Positions 9,133 through 17,728 of a stretch of DNA of 64,000 bases are shown piece after piece (within the stretch, counting starts at the first letter, position 1; every line of letters starts with the position of its first letter). The position numbers and the translations under genes are program-made. The stretch is from Phycisphaerae bacterium. Lineage in GTDB: Bacteria; Planctomycetota; Phycisphaerae; Phycisphaerales; SM1A02. Under the pieces are notes generated by a model. The model did not search any database. It worked only from the letters and a program-made list of their open reading frames with translations, and was not told the DNA's origin. Location of the stretch: contig PBAX01000005.1 in the NCBI GenBank assembly GCA_002716385.1, positions 1 through 64,000 of the forward strand. Reading direction: 5' to 3'.

Positions 9133-9337
9133 TCACACCTTGGCAGCAGAGCTGCCTCTTTTCGCCTTGCCCTCCCGGGAGCTGATTGACCGCTCCAAGC
9201 GATCTCTGTCCACAAGCCCGGGTAAGGCTACGACTCGGCGTCGTCATTTCTTGTCTTCGTCTTCCGGTTCCATCATGCCGCAACACGCGGCACTGGCCTT
9301 GAAGACCACCGGCGGCGGTCGCCACCGATGCAGTTAA

Positions 9338-10015
9338 TTACTTCTTCTTTCCAGCTGCAGTTGTCTTCTTGCGATTCAGTCGGACGGCGGGGCGAACAAA
9401 CACACAGGCGTTGTTCGGACCTGGCACCGACCCCTTCACGAGTATCAGATTTCTTTCGGTATCGATCGCCACGATCGGCAGACTGCGAGCAGTCATGTTC
9501 TCGTCACCCATGTGGCCCGGCATCCGCTTGCCCTTCTTGAGCTTGGGACCGGTACCGAGATTGGCAGAGTGGCCGCCGATGGAACCGACGCGCCGATGGG
9601 CACGCTTTACACCGTGGGATGCTTCCAGTCCGGCGAAGTTGTGACGCTTCATGCCGCCCTGAAAACCCTTGCCCTTGCTTCGGCCGCAGATATCCACGAA
9701 AGGAGTGTCTTCGAAGCACTCGACAGTCAGGACATCGCCCAGCTCGACATCGATGTCGTCGGTCCGGAGTTCGCGATGATGACGCTTCGGTGCGGTACCC
9801 GCACGATGATCATGACCAATGACGGGCATCGTGCTGCGGCGAGGAGAGACATCCTCATAACCGATCTGGATGGCCGAGTAGCCATCGGTCTCCTCGGTCT
9901 TTACCTGAGTGACCACGCACGGCCCGGCCTGAATCACGGTGACGGGGATATTCATCCCTTCTTCCGTGAAGTAGCGGGTCATTCCGATCTTTTTTCCAAG
10001 CAGTGCCGAAGCCAT
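9338..10015 (-). CDS. rplC: 50S ribosomal protein L3
   Basis: L3 is an early assembly protein near the peptidyl transferase centre. The 225-residue product starts MASALLGKKIGMTRYFTEEG, with the family segments VDICGRSKGKGFQGGMKRHN, ASHGVKRAHRRVGSIGG and GKRMPGHMGDENMTARSLPI. It ends with a lysine-rich tail (NRKKTTAAGKKK). The gene lies 100 bp downstream of rpsJ. Length is normal for bacterial L3. Confidence 0.97.
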   Translation of the reverse strand: MASALLGKKIGMTRYFTEEGMNIPVTVIQAGPCVVTQVKTEETDGYSAIQIGYEDVSPRRSTMPVIGHDHRAGTAPKRHHRELRTDDIDVELGDVLTVECFEDTPFVDICGRSKGKGFQGGMKRHNFAGLEASHGVKRAHRRVGSIGGHSANLGTGPKLKKGKRMPGHMGDENMTARSLPIVAIDTERNLILVKGSVPGPNNACVFVRPAVRLNRKKTTAAGKKK

Positions 10016-10115
10016 GTCCCGGACCCTTGCGTCATTACATCATCTGGCAGGCCTTCTCTTCGCGAATAGGACCTGCCTGCCATGGCCCGTTCGCGTTTAC
10101 ATTTCCAACCGAGGA

Positions 10116-10424
10116 CTACGCCTTGATCTTCACGAAGACGCCGGCGGGGACAACCAGACGGTTGAGCGCTTCGACGGTTCGTGCGTTTGGTTCCTCGATG
10201 TTGATGATTCGCTTGTGTGTTCGAATCTCGAATTGCTCTCGAGACTTCTTGTTGACGAAGGTCGAACGGTTGACCGTATAGACCTCGCGTCTCGTGGGCA
10301 GCGGAATAGGACCGGCGACACGAGCACCAGTTCGCTTGGCGTGCTCGACGATTTCCTTCGCCGATACATCCAGAGCCTGATGGTCGTATGCCTCCATTCG
10401 GATTCTGATCTTCACCGCTGACAT
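10116..10424 (-). CDS. rpsJ: 30S ribosomal protein S10
   Basis: S10 is in the small-subunit head and doubles as the NusE antitermination factor. The 102-residue product contains [20 protein letters not shown] at the N-terminus, the [20 protein letters not shown] core and [20 protein letters not shown] near residue 70, all close to consensus. It is the first gene of the operon; a promoter and two leader hairpins lie upstream. No tuf, fusA or rpsL gene is adjacent in this window. Confidence 0.97.
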   Translation of the reverse strand: MSAVKIRIRMEAYDHQALDVSAKEIVEHAKRTGARVAGPIPLPTRREVYTVNRSTFVNKKSREQFEIRTHKRIINIEEPNARTVEALNRLVVPAGVFVKIKA

Positions 10425-10450
10425 CTACTGACTAATCCCACTAACAGAAC

Positions 10451-10487
10451 CGAACTCTTGCAGAGTTCGTCAACCCGTTCCGGTTGA
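10451..10487 (-). promoter_or_regulatory. Two tandem hairpins in the rpsJ leader
   Basis: Two inverted repeats follow one another in the untranslated leader of rpsJ. The first, at 10451-10469, is CGAACTCT-TGC-AGAGTTCG with a perfect 8-bp stem. The second, at 10470-10487, is TCAACC-CGTTCC-GGTTGA with a 6-bp stem. There is no T-run after either on the minus strand, so they are unlikely to be simple terminators. S10 operon leaders in other bacteria are folded and regulated by L4; a similar role here is inference only. Confidence 0.5.
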
Positions 10488-10535
10488 TCTACTCAAGACA
10501 ACGCCCACGACCACGCGGTCGAAGGCGAAACGACG

Positions 10536-10563
10536 ATGATAGGATCCAGGCCGCCCTTGTCAA
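10536..10563 (-). promoter_or_regulatory. Sigma-70-type promoter of the S10-spc operon
   Basis: Reading the minus strand there is TTGACA (10563-10558), 16 bases, then TATCAT (10541-10536). The -35 element is a perfect consensus and the -10 differs at two positions. It points toward rpsJ about 110 bases downstream, with the leader hairpins between. This is the strongest promoter-like match I noticed in the window, fitting a ribosomal operon. Confidence 0.7.
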
Positions 10564-10683
10564 GGTCTTAGAGCATCTGAAAGGGGTTTCCCCGCGGCCT
10601 GATTCACAAGTGTCGAGCAGTCATCCAAACCATCTGCAGGTCCAAAATCACCAAGAAATCCCCACGGCGAGTACAGTCCATAT

Positions 10684-12138
10684 ATGGCATTCCCCTCGAA
10701 CAGTCTCATAATTGGCCTCGTGAGCATGATCGGGCTCTTCAATGGAGCAGCCTCAGGTGCTCTTGAGATGCCTCAGGCCCAGTCCCCCTCCATTCCTGCT
10801 GCCGATAAACAGGCTCCAAGCCCCCTTGGAGACCTCTTTTTGAGCAATGAAGTGGGGATGAGCTTGCAGCTTCCGAAGAATGCCGTCGTGGTGACACGCC
10901 AATATCAACCAAATGCCTTCTTTCTGGTCCGGGATGGAATGGCCAAGCCACGATGGAGCCTCCGGCTGGAATCCCTCCAAAGTGATGATCCGACAGCTGA
11001 AATTCTTATCAAAAGGTTGATGCTTGCTCAGGAGCAAGGAAAGGACTCACCAGATCTAGAGATCCTGAAGGACACACCTTTCTCAACTGAGGAAAGCACC
11101 GGCCACCTGATCTGGGTGAAGGAAACCCTCCCGGATGACTCTCAGGTGATCTTCGGGTGGCTGGTGGTCCCCCAGGGCCGAATTGCTGGCAAATTGCACT
11201 ACATAATCGCCACCGCGGTCACGGTCCCAGCCATGTTTCCTGATACGCAAACTGTTCTTGAAAAAGCATTTAAGACGATTCTTGTCAGAGGCCCGCAGGT
11301 GGCCATCGAGCGGGCCATCACCGAAGCACAGGCGACCAGAACCTTTCTTGAAGGTCTCACGGAAGAGAGGCTGAGGGCCATGGATGGGCATACGAGCGTT
11401 CGCCGGGCCTATCGACCTGGAAAGAATGGTCAGCCGGATGAGGAGATCGCCTACACGATCTTCTCCATCGAAACACAACCCATGGGCGTCATCCACAACA
11501 ACCGACCGGAAAGCGATTACTCCCCAGCGGAAAAGGAAGAAGGAATTCTGGTCAAGGTTCACTCGCGAGTCGTCGCGGACAAGAGCCGAGACATCTATCT
11601 CGACATGCTGGGGCTTTACTGGATGGCCTTCGATCTTTCCCATGAATCATGGACGGCCAGAGTGACGCGAAGACAAGGTGCCGCGACTCGTGTCGAGAAG
11701 GAGTTCGGATTTCGACCCCGCACCACACTTGGCCAGCCTCGTCCGAGAGTTGTGGTCATCAAGCAGGACGATGAAATCAACCTTCGGGAACCCTATGAAT
11801 GGGAGGCACCCGATCCATGGATGCCCCGACCAATGACATGGATGCTTGGATACCTTCTTCCGAGGACGGGCGAGGTGGCCATGAGCTACGCCTGCATCGA
11901 TCACAGAGAGAAAGTTCCGACACTTGGGACTCGACGTGATGAATGGTCACCCGATTCCACGAATCCCGATCAATGGCAGCTCCAGACGTGGCTGGATGAC
12001 TCGGGTCTCCCAACAAGTGGGCTCTACGACGATGAAGGCCTCGTCAACCAACGGAATGCCGATGGAATGCTGATCGAGACCACAAGCCCCGAGCAGTTGA
12101 AGATGATCTGGGATGCTGCGGGTCTGAAGACACGCTGA
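10684..12138 (+). CDS. Secreted protein of unknown function
   Basis: I do not recognise this 484-residue protein. The N-terminus has a hydrophobic core (LIIGLVSMIGLFNGAASGAL) fitting a signal peptide cleaved near residue 26, so it probably acts in the periplasm or outside. The rest is mixed alpha/beta-looking and acidic, without an obvious catalytic motif; a segment with many aromatic residues (YLDMLGLYWMAFDLSHESWT) lies near residue 305 and a Pro/Trp-rich stretch (YEWEAPDPWMPRPMTWMLGY) near residue 375. It is divergent from rpsJ and convergent with the next gene. The start ATG lies in a CCATATATGG palindrome and lacks a clear ribosome-binding site. Confidence 0.75.
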   Translation: MAFPSNSLIIGLVSMIGLFNGAASGALEMPQAQSPSIPAADKQAPSPLGDLFLSNEVGMSLQLPKNAVVVTRQYQPNAFFLVRDGMAKPRWSLRLESLQSDDPTAEILIKRLMLAQEQGKDSPDLEILKDTPFSTEESTGHLIWVKETLPDDSQVIFGWLVVPQGRIAGKLHYIIATAVTVPAMFPDTQTVLEKAFKTILVRGPQVAIERAITEAQATRTFLEGLTEERLRAMDGHTSVRRAYRPGKNGQPDEEIAYTIFSIETQPMGVIHNNRPESDYSPAEKEEGILVKVHSRVVADKSRDIYLDMLGLYWMAFDLSHESWTARVTRRQGAATRVEKEFGFRPRTTLGQPRPRVVVIKQDDEINLREPYEWEAPDPWMPRPMTWMLGYLLPRTGEVAMSYACIDHREKVPTLGTRRDEWSPDSTNPDQWQLQTWLDDSGLPTSGLYDDEGLVNQRNADGMLIETTSPEQLKMIWDAAGLKTR

Positions 12139-12151
12139 AAATCATGAAGAT

Positions 12152-13465
12152 TCAGCGGGTCTGATCGAGAACCGCTGCCTCGATTTGCTCGGCCAGCTGG
12201 TCCATGACCTCGTCGCTGTAGAAGACCACATGCCAGTCTCTTCTCGAGGATGTCCGCCTGGCATCCCGTATTCGATCCGCAATGGCACCCGCCGGCGTGG
12301 GATTCTCGGGGCGAAGCGTCGCCAGTGTCTCGTGCATGCTTGTGAATGCCGCGCGACGCTCCTCGCTTCCCCGAGGTGCCGACTCGATCGTTTCCAGAGC
12401 AGCCCGCTTCTGCGGACCGGGCGAATCGAGCGGTACGGAAAGCGATTCAGGATCATGAAAGGCACGCCGATCATCTGAAACGAGCCCTTGTCCCAGACGG
12501 GCGATGGCTTCCGCATCGGGCAGCGGAAGCTGGACATCCGCAGTCACCATCATGAAGGGTGCCACCTCGATATCAAGCCATTGACGAAGCCACCCCTCCA
12601 TCAAGGCGTCGTATCTGGCACCTCCGGTTCCATGAATGAAGAGATCGCACCCTGCCAGTCTCATGATCGCGGTGGTGACCAACGCCTTGGGGAGCACGTT
12701 GGAGTCATCGAGGTCCTGTCGACGAGCCGTCCGCCGCTGATCACCACGTATATCCCATAACGGCAATTCACCCTTTCCTATATCCAAGGGACGTATGCCG
12801 GCATCCGGATCGACACTCACTGCGGCGTTGTAGGCCTCGCAACAACGAACGGCATCACGCTGCATCCTTTCAAGCAGCCATTGACCGCATGGGGTCTTCA
12901 GAAGACGTGACGCGTTCAGAACGTTTGGCCTACCGATCCAACTGCGGTTGATATCGATCAAGGCACGAATGACCTGATTGGCCAGCGACAGATCGCCCCC
13001 GGCGTCACGCATCGCTGAACTGAGCCTGTGTAGCGGTTCACCATCTAGATCGGGCATGCTGTCCAACCAGGAGAGATCGGCTGGCTCGCAGGCGGGCTGC
13101 ATGCCCAGCGAACGATCGGGCAGCGAATCGAACAGCCTGATCGAGCTGCTGCAGGGCAGGCCATCGAGATCTATGAACGGGACATCGATGAGACCCGGAT
13201 CACCGGCCACCGTGTCGATGTTGAGCACCACTGAAGCCGCACCCATTTCCTGAGACAGCGTCCGCATGGCGATGAACTTGGCCACGATGCCCGGATGCCA
13301 GGTCTGGGGTGCGTGGCCGGATGCAACGATCTTCCCCGAGTCGGGAAGTCGCAAGGCCCTTCTTGTCTCTCGAATCATGTCGCGGGGACAAGGTGAACCG
13401 ACCGAGGACTTTGATGGTGGGACGATCCGGATACGAGCCGGGCTCGGAGGGGAGGCGTCATCCAT
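12152..13465 (-). CDS. Conserved-looking protein of unknown function
   Basis: This 437-residue protein is not recognised with confidence. Near residue 50 it has VASGHAPQTWHPGIVAKFIA followed by a Rossmann-like strand (ASVVLNIDTVAGDPG). Unnamed proteins with a similar GHQPxxxHPGVxxK opening occur in planctomycetes, and there is a faint likeness to the N-terminus of the BshC cysteine-adding enzyme; both are from memory and unproven. No signal peptide or membrane segment is seen. The ATG at 13465 overlaps the stop of the upstream glycosyltransferase gene by 8 bp, so the two are likely co-translated; the frame runs open 57 codons further upstream but inside that gene. Confidence 0.7.
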   Translation of the reverse strand: MDDASPPSPARIRIVPPSKSSVGSPCPRDMIRETRRALRLPDSGKIVASGHAPQTWHPGIVAKFIAMRTLSQEMGAASVVLNIDTVAGDPGLIDVPFIDLDGLPCSSSIRLFDSLPDRSLGMQPACEPADLSWLDSMPDLDGEPLHRLSSAMRDAGGDLSLANQVIRALIDINRSWIGRPNVLNASRLLKTPCGQWLLERMQRDAVRCCEAYNAAVSVDPDAGIRPLDIGKGELPLWDIRGDQRRTARRQDLDDSNVLPKALVTTAIMRLAGCDLFIHGTGGARYDALMEGWLRQWLDIEVAPFMMVTADVQLPLPDAEAIARLGQGLVSDDRRAFHDPESLSVPLDSPGPQKRAALETIESAPRGSEERRAAFTSMHETLATLRPENPTPAGAIADRIRDARRTSSRRDWHVVFYSDEVMDQLAEQIEAAVLDQTR

Positions 13466-14243
13466 GTGAGGCTCCCGGCAATTCCGATTCGCAGTCGACA
13501 AGGTCGAGCCCGGCGATGGCGGAATCAGGCAGATCCTGCGAACAACGGATGATCTCCTCATGCAATGTTGATCGATAGTGACGCAGACGCCGCTGCTGAT
13601 CATCAAGAGGACCACCGAATGAACGGTTGGGATCATTGTAGATCAAGCTCACGGGCAATTCGTCGATCTTGAGACCCGCCGCCACAGCCTGGACCCAGAA
13701 CTGCATTGGGAAATCGTAGCCATCCACATCCAGCTTCATCTCGGAACATGAGGACACGCGATACGCCTTGAATCCGCAGAATCCATCGGTGAGTTCCAGC
13801 CCCAACCGCTGATTGATCTCATCGGTTACGACCTGATTCACCTCGCGGCGATCTGGAGGGGGCATGTGATCGGTATCGGACGGCGACAGGTAACGGCTGC
13901 CCGAGACGAAGTCGACATCACCCTGAGCGATTCTCTCGCAAAAATCCGGTATCAACGCCGGCTCATGCTGCAAATCGCAGTCCATCGTGATCAGCCACTC
14001 GAAGCCATCCTGCGCGGCCCAGTGCAGCATGTCACGAGTCGACCTTCCATATCCGCGGTTAACCGCATGTCGGACGATCTTCACGGGATGATTGGCCAAT
14101 CGAGCTGGCGTATCGTCCGTTGAGCCGTCATCTATGACCAGAACATGGTCCGCGTAGGTGAGGACTTCACGCAGGACATCGTCAACGAACTTGGATTCGT
14201 TGAAGACGGGTATGCCGACAAGGATGTGATCTTGTTTGACCAT
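13458..14243 (-). CDS. Family 2 glycosyltransferase, polyprenyl-phosphate sugar synthase-like
   Basis: The 261-residue product is a GT-A fold glycosyltransferase. It opens with ILVGIPVFNESKFVDDVLRE, has the nucleotide-sugar strand VLVIDDGSTDDTPARL near residue 40, NRGYGRSTRDMLHWAA near residue 63 and the metal-binding DxD site in LITMDCDLQHEP near residue 88. DGFCGFKAYR near residue 155 matches the acceptor loop of dolichyl-phosphate mannosyltransferase-like enzymes. No C-terminal membrane helices are seen, so it is the soluble short form. The sugar donor is not predictable. It probably belongs to the operon led by lysS and overlaps the next gene by 8 bp. Confidence 0.88.
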   Translation of the reverse strand: MVKQDHILVGIPVFNESKFVDDVLREVLTYADHVLVIDDGSTDDTPARLANHPVKIVRHAVNRGYGRSTRDMLHWAAQDGFEWLITMDCDLQHEPALIPDFCERIAQGDVDFVSGSRYLSPSDTDHMPPPDRREVNQVVTDEINQRLGLELTDGFCGFKAYRVSSCSEMKLDVDGYDFPMQFWVQAVAAGLKIDELPVSLIYNDPNRSFGGPLDDQQRRLRHYRSTLHEEIIRCSQDLPDSAIAGLDLVDCESELPGASHG

Positions 14244-14291
14244 CGGCGGGGGTTCAGCAGTGTAGCCGACAATGTTGGTTCAAGACATCAA

Positions 14292-15305
14292 TTAATCAGC
14301 AAGAGAATCCCGGCGATAGAGCCTGGAACCGGTACCACTCACCCGTTCAGTGAACGATCCGCCGGCGACGGCACGCCCTTCCCCATCAGGATCCACTGCA
14401 CACAGGGACATGGTCACTTTCGCATCGAGATTGTCCAGCTGCGAGACGAGAACCGCTTCGGGCGTCATGGGGGGCCTCAGGGCACCATGCTCCGGCTCGC
14501 CATGGTGACTCAGAAGGATGTTGTGAAGGACCGCAAGGGCATCGACCGGAAGCGGAGGCTCCAGATCTCTCGCGCACTCCTCCAACCAGATCGACGCTCT
14601 CGCGATATGGCCGACCAGATTGCCGTCTGTCGTGTAATCGAAGCCCTTGTGCCAGGAGAGTTCCGTGGTCTTGGCCAGATCATGGAGGAACAGACCCATC
14701 AGTACGAGATCCCGATTCAGCCTCGGATTCCCCTCGTGATCGACATATGTCTTCATGATCGCCTCGGCAGAACGCATGAGAGACCATGTGTGCTCCAAGA
14801 GTCCCCCTATCCACGCATGGTGCATGACCATGGCGGCGGGACTGCGACGAAAAGCCTTCATCAATTCGTCATCCGACGTATAGCGTCGACCCAACGCACG
14901 CATGGCCGGATGCTCAAGAGACTCGAGAAGCTCGAAGACCTCCTGATACATGGTGTCGATGTTGAAACGGGTGTGAGGCATCAACTGCATGAGTTCGGAT
15001 TCGGTCACCTGCGCAGGTTCTATCTCATGGATGTTGACCTGAGGAAGACCATTGAACTCGACGACTTCACCTTCGATTCGAACGAATCCGGTGCTGGAAC
15101 AATCCTCCAGATCGAATCTGTCGAGCTTCCACTTGCGGCCCGAGACCTGGCCACTCGAATCACGGAGCAAGCACTTGAGGTACTGCCCACCGTTGCGATT
15201 GGTTCCGAGCTGTGGATTGATGAGGGAATACAACCCCTCACGGAGATAAACGCCCTGCTTGAGCTCACGAATCGTCGGATTGTGCATGACATGATTGCCG
15301 GACAT
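14292..15305 (-). CDS. OB-fold and HD domain protein, YhaM-like 3'-5' exoribonuclease
   Basis: The 337-residue protein has an N-terminal OB-fold-like nucleic-acid-binding domain (about 20-105; GGQYLKCLLRDSSGQVSGRK) and an HD phosphohydrolase domain with HHAWIGGLLEHTWSLMRSAE near residue 160, HD in GLFLHDLAKTTEL near residue 205 and LSHHG near residue 265. This OB plus HD order is that of YhaM/CBF1-type 3'-5' exoribonucleases, which trim RNA and DNA in the cytoplasm. All HD metal ligands appear present. The start may be ATG 15305 or ATG 15287: the Shine-Dalgarno GGAGG sits only one base from the first. It lies 24 bp after nnrD. Confidence 0.82.
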   Translation of the reverse strand: MSGNHVMHNPTIRELKQGVYLREGLYSLINPQLGTNRNGGQYLKCLLRDSSGQVSGRKWKLDRFDLEDCSSTGFVRIEGEVVEFNGLPQVNIHEIEPAQVTESELMQLMPHTRFNIDTMYQEVFELLESLEHPAMRALGRRYTSDDELMKAFRRSPAAMVMHHAWIGGLLEHTWSLMRSAEAIMKTYVDHEGNPRLNRDLVLMGLFLHDLAKTTELSWHKGFDYTTDGNLVGHIARASIWLEECARDLEPPLPVDALAVLHNILLSHHGEPEHGALRPPMTPEAVLVSQLDNLDAKVTMSLCAVDPDGEGRAVAGGSFTERVSGTGSRLYRRDSLAD

Positions 15306-15329
15306 GCCTCCGAGGATACCAACGCGATC

Positions 15330-16226
15330 CTAGGATCGTGGCAGTGATTGCATGACACCCGGGACTTCCGCAGCCAGTTCCGCGGCCAACAGACCCGAAT
15401 CACCATGATTGGCCGACCATCGCTCTCCTGAGACCGCATGAATCCACACTCCCCAAGCAGCCATCCTCCAGAGCGAAGACTGTTCCAAAGAAATCGATTG
15501 GGCGACAAGCCCCGCGATGATGCCCGCCAGCACATCCCCGGTACCGGCGGTCGCCAGTGCCGGTGTCCCTCGATCGCAGGCCCAGACTGAATCCCCGGAG
15601 GCCACCACTGTGCCCGCGCCCTTCAACACGGCAATCGCTCCCACCGCTTGGCTCAAGGCCATGGCAGCCTCGATGCGTTCCGTGTCCGAAGTCGGCGATT
15701 CCGAAATCCCAAGCGTGTGGGCGAGTCGACGATACTCGCCGGGATGCGGCGTCAGGACACAAGGTGAATGCGAACCGATCAATTGACCTGGATCACGAGC
15801 CGCGATGTTGATCGCGTCGGCGTCGATCACGATCGGGGTCGAACTTCGACATGACAGTATGGAGCTCACCAGCCTCTCCGCCACCGATCCGGTACCAAGA
15901 CCCGGCCCGAGAACGATCGTCTGGAACATTTCCAACTGCGATCTCAGCTCCGACTCGTCATCGAATGGAATGGAATCGATAGGAATACCGGTGGCTGATG
16001 GCGACACTTCAAGGCAGTGGCCCAGAATCCCGCGAGGAGTCGCCATCACGACTCGACCAGCCCCGGAACGCAACGCGCCAAGAGCCGAGAAGGCAGGCCC
16101 TCCGACCATGCAGGAATCGGCATCGTCGCAACCGCCGATGACCATCACGGTCCCGAAGGTACCCTTGTGCGAATCAACTGGACGTGAGGGCAGAAGCCCC
16201 GGAGGCGATTGACCATCGCGACTCAT
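15330..16226 (-). CDS. nnrD: ADP/ATP-dependent NAD(P)H-hydrate dehydratase
   Basis: The enzyme repairs hydrated NAD(P)H (NADHX) by ATP- or ADP-driven dehydration. The 298-residue product is the stand-alone C-terminal (YjeF C-terminal, ribokinase-like) domain: KGTFGTVMVIGGCDDADSCM near residue 20, LGALRSGAGRVVMATP near residue 48, the loop VLGPGLGTGS near residue 105, CVLTPHPGEYRRL near residue 155 and the catalytic region TPALATAGTGDVLAGIIAGL with the general-base Asp of GTGD. The epimerase half (NnrE) is not fused and not seen in this window. The start overlaps the stop of the transglutaminase gene by 4 bp. Confidence 0.93.
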   Translation of the reverse strand: MSRDGQSPPGLLPSRPVDSHKGTFGTVMVIGGCDDADSCMVGGPAFSALGALRSGAGRVVMATPRGILGHCLEVSPSATGIPIDSIPFDDESELRSQLEMFQTIVLGPGLGTGSVAERLVSSILSCRSSTPIVIDADAINIAARDPGQLIGSHSPCVLTPHPGEYRRLAHTLGISESPTSDTERIEAAMALSQAVGAIAVLKGAGTVVASGDSVWACDRGTPALATAGTGDVLAGIIAGLVAQSISLEQSSLWRMAAWGVWIHAVSGERWSANHGDSGLLAAELAAEVPGVMQSLPRS

Positions 16227-17728
16227 TCAGAGTCCACACGAACGACATCGATATCGATATTGCCAATCTGTGAAACTATGTTGGTCATATCGGTACTCCC
16301 GGTGCCTTCCGCAAGCGACGAGGTACCGGTCGTCACATGGCCACCGCTGAATCTGACCGGCAATGTCGCATCAAGATCAACCCAGTTGCCGTCGACCATC
16401 GCTTGGGTCCACATGTGCCAGCCGAAGGCGCCCTGCTTCTTATCGCCGAAGCCCGGTGCGTAGACAAGCCCGTGAACCACTCGTGCAGGTATGCCATGCG
16501 ATCTCAGGAGGGCCGCCAGCAAAACGCCGTGCTCGCTGCAGTCGCCCTCTCGCGTTCTCGCCACTTCCGATGCACTCGCGAATGCGGTGGCAAGATTCTT
16601 GTCCTCGATGTACTCGAACACGTAGGCACGCATCGCCTCGGCTCGTTCAAGCGCGGTCGAACTTCGAGGGACCGTCTTGAGAACTTCATCTCGCATCTCG
16701 AGGATGACCTCATCCTTCGGATTGATCATGGCCGACTGCCCGAGGTATTCGGGGTTCCCCTGCTCTCCGGGCAGCACAGGCTGTGGCATGTCGACATCGA
16801 CCACGACAGTTGTGTATCCCTCACCTTCACCGGCGATCGTCTGACAACCCACCGATGGCAGGTCGAGAGGCGTGCCGTCCTTGGATCTCACCCTCAGGAT
16901 CGCCCGTCTGGCCTTCCATGGATCCTTGATTGATCGATCCGGCTCGATGAGCAACGCCATGAAGACCTCGGGCTCCTCATTGGTTTCCTTCATCGCCGTC
17001 GCGCGATCGACCAGGGTCATCATCATCTTGCCGATGCCGATGTCGATCTCGGAGGCGACCATGAGACCATCACCATCGATCCACTGCTTCGTGACCATCT
17101 GGGGCATAGCGTCATTCACCATGTTCCAAATGCTCACATCCCGGGAATCACCCATGATCTCGAGCTCACCATCACCTACATGCGTGTAGGTCACCGTCAC
17201 GATTCTTGGGCCGATCTCGGGGCTCATCGTCTTGACGTCGATCTCCTTCTCTCCAGCCTTCATCCGTTCGATGAAGTACTGCTGAGCCTGATGAGGCGTC
17301 ATCCAACTTCCCTTGGGAAGTGGGAGCTCACGGGTGACGGGCGGTCCCCCACTGGTCTCCATGCTCTTGATCATGTCGGGCAGAAAGGTCCATCTGGTGA
17401 TGGTCTTCATGGCACTCATGTCCTGAACCATCTTGACGGACACCGGGGCACCGGAGAGAAGCTCCTTCCATACGGACTGAACCGATACATCGATGACCAT
17501 CGTGCCTCGCTTCAGCGTCATGGCCATGTCCGTCGTGGAGATCTGCTCATCTGCCTCGACCGTCGTGTAGCTGTGCTGCCATCCCACATGGGCGCCGGCT
17601 AGCCTGATCTCATACCAGTGATCCTGCTCTTGCGACGAACCGGCCGCCAACGGCGAAAGTCCCGCCAGCGAAGCGGCGAGGACAATCATGAACATGCACG
17701 ACGTCTTCATTGCCTCATTCAGTTTCAT
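16223..17728 (-). CDS. Secreted transglutaminase-like protein
   Basis: The 501-residue product has an N-terminal signal peptide (CMFMIVLAASLAGLSPLAAG, cleavage near residue 30) and a transglutaminase-like (papain-fold) domain in its C-terminal third: the catalytic Cys in REGDCSEHGVLLAALLRSHG near residue 395, the His in AFGWHMWTQAMVDGNWVD near residue 440 and the Asp in VDLDATLP. The N-terminal 330 residues are a long beta-looking domain of no known name. Such planctomycete proteins are presumed to be periplasmic cross-linkers or proteases; substrate unknown. The ATG at 17728 has GGAGGAG 6 nt upstream and overlaps the lysS stop by 14 bp. Confidence 0.87.
   Translation of the reverse strand: MKLNEAMKTSCMFMIVLAASLAGLSPLAAGSSQEQDHWYEIRLAGAHVGWQHSYTTVEADEQISTTDMAMTLKRGTMVIDVSVQSVWKELLSGAPVSVKMVQDMSAMKTITRWTFLPDMIKSMETSGGPPVTRELPLPKGSWMTPHQAQQYFIERMKAGEKEIDVKTMSPEIGPRIVTVTYTHVGDGELEIMGDSRDVSIWNMVNDAMPQMVTKQWIDGDGLMVASEIDIGIGKMMMTLVDRATAMKETNEEPEVFMALLIEPDRSIKDPWKARRAILRVRSKDGTPLDLPSVGCQTIAGEGEGYTTVVVDVDMPQPVLPGEQGNPEYLGQSAMINPKDEVILEMRDEVLKTVPRSSTALERAEAMRAYVFEYIEDKNLATAFASASEVARTREGDCSEHGVLLAALLRSHGIPARVVHGLVYAPGFGDKKQGAFGWHMWTQAMVDGNWVDLDATLPVRFSGGHVTTGTSSLAEGTGSTDMTNIVSQIGNIDIDVVRVDSE

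Noticed and set aside
9119-9325. 68-codon minus-strand frame in the rplC-rplD spacer
   Set aside because: It starts at GTG without a ribosome-binding site, overlaps the rplD start and has no recognisable composition; it is more likely spacer.
10678-10687. CCATATATGG palindrome over the start codon of the secreted orphan
   Set aside because: A 10-base palindrome is too short to call an operator without copies elsewhere.
14145-15347. 400-codon plus-strand frame over the HD-domain gene
   Set aside because: It lies antisense to the YhaM-like gene, which has clear HD motifs in the other frame; the frame is a by-product of the coding bias.
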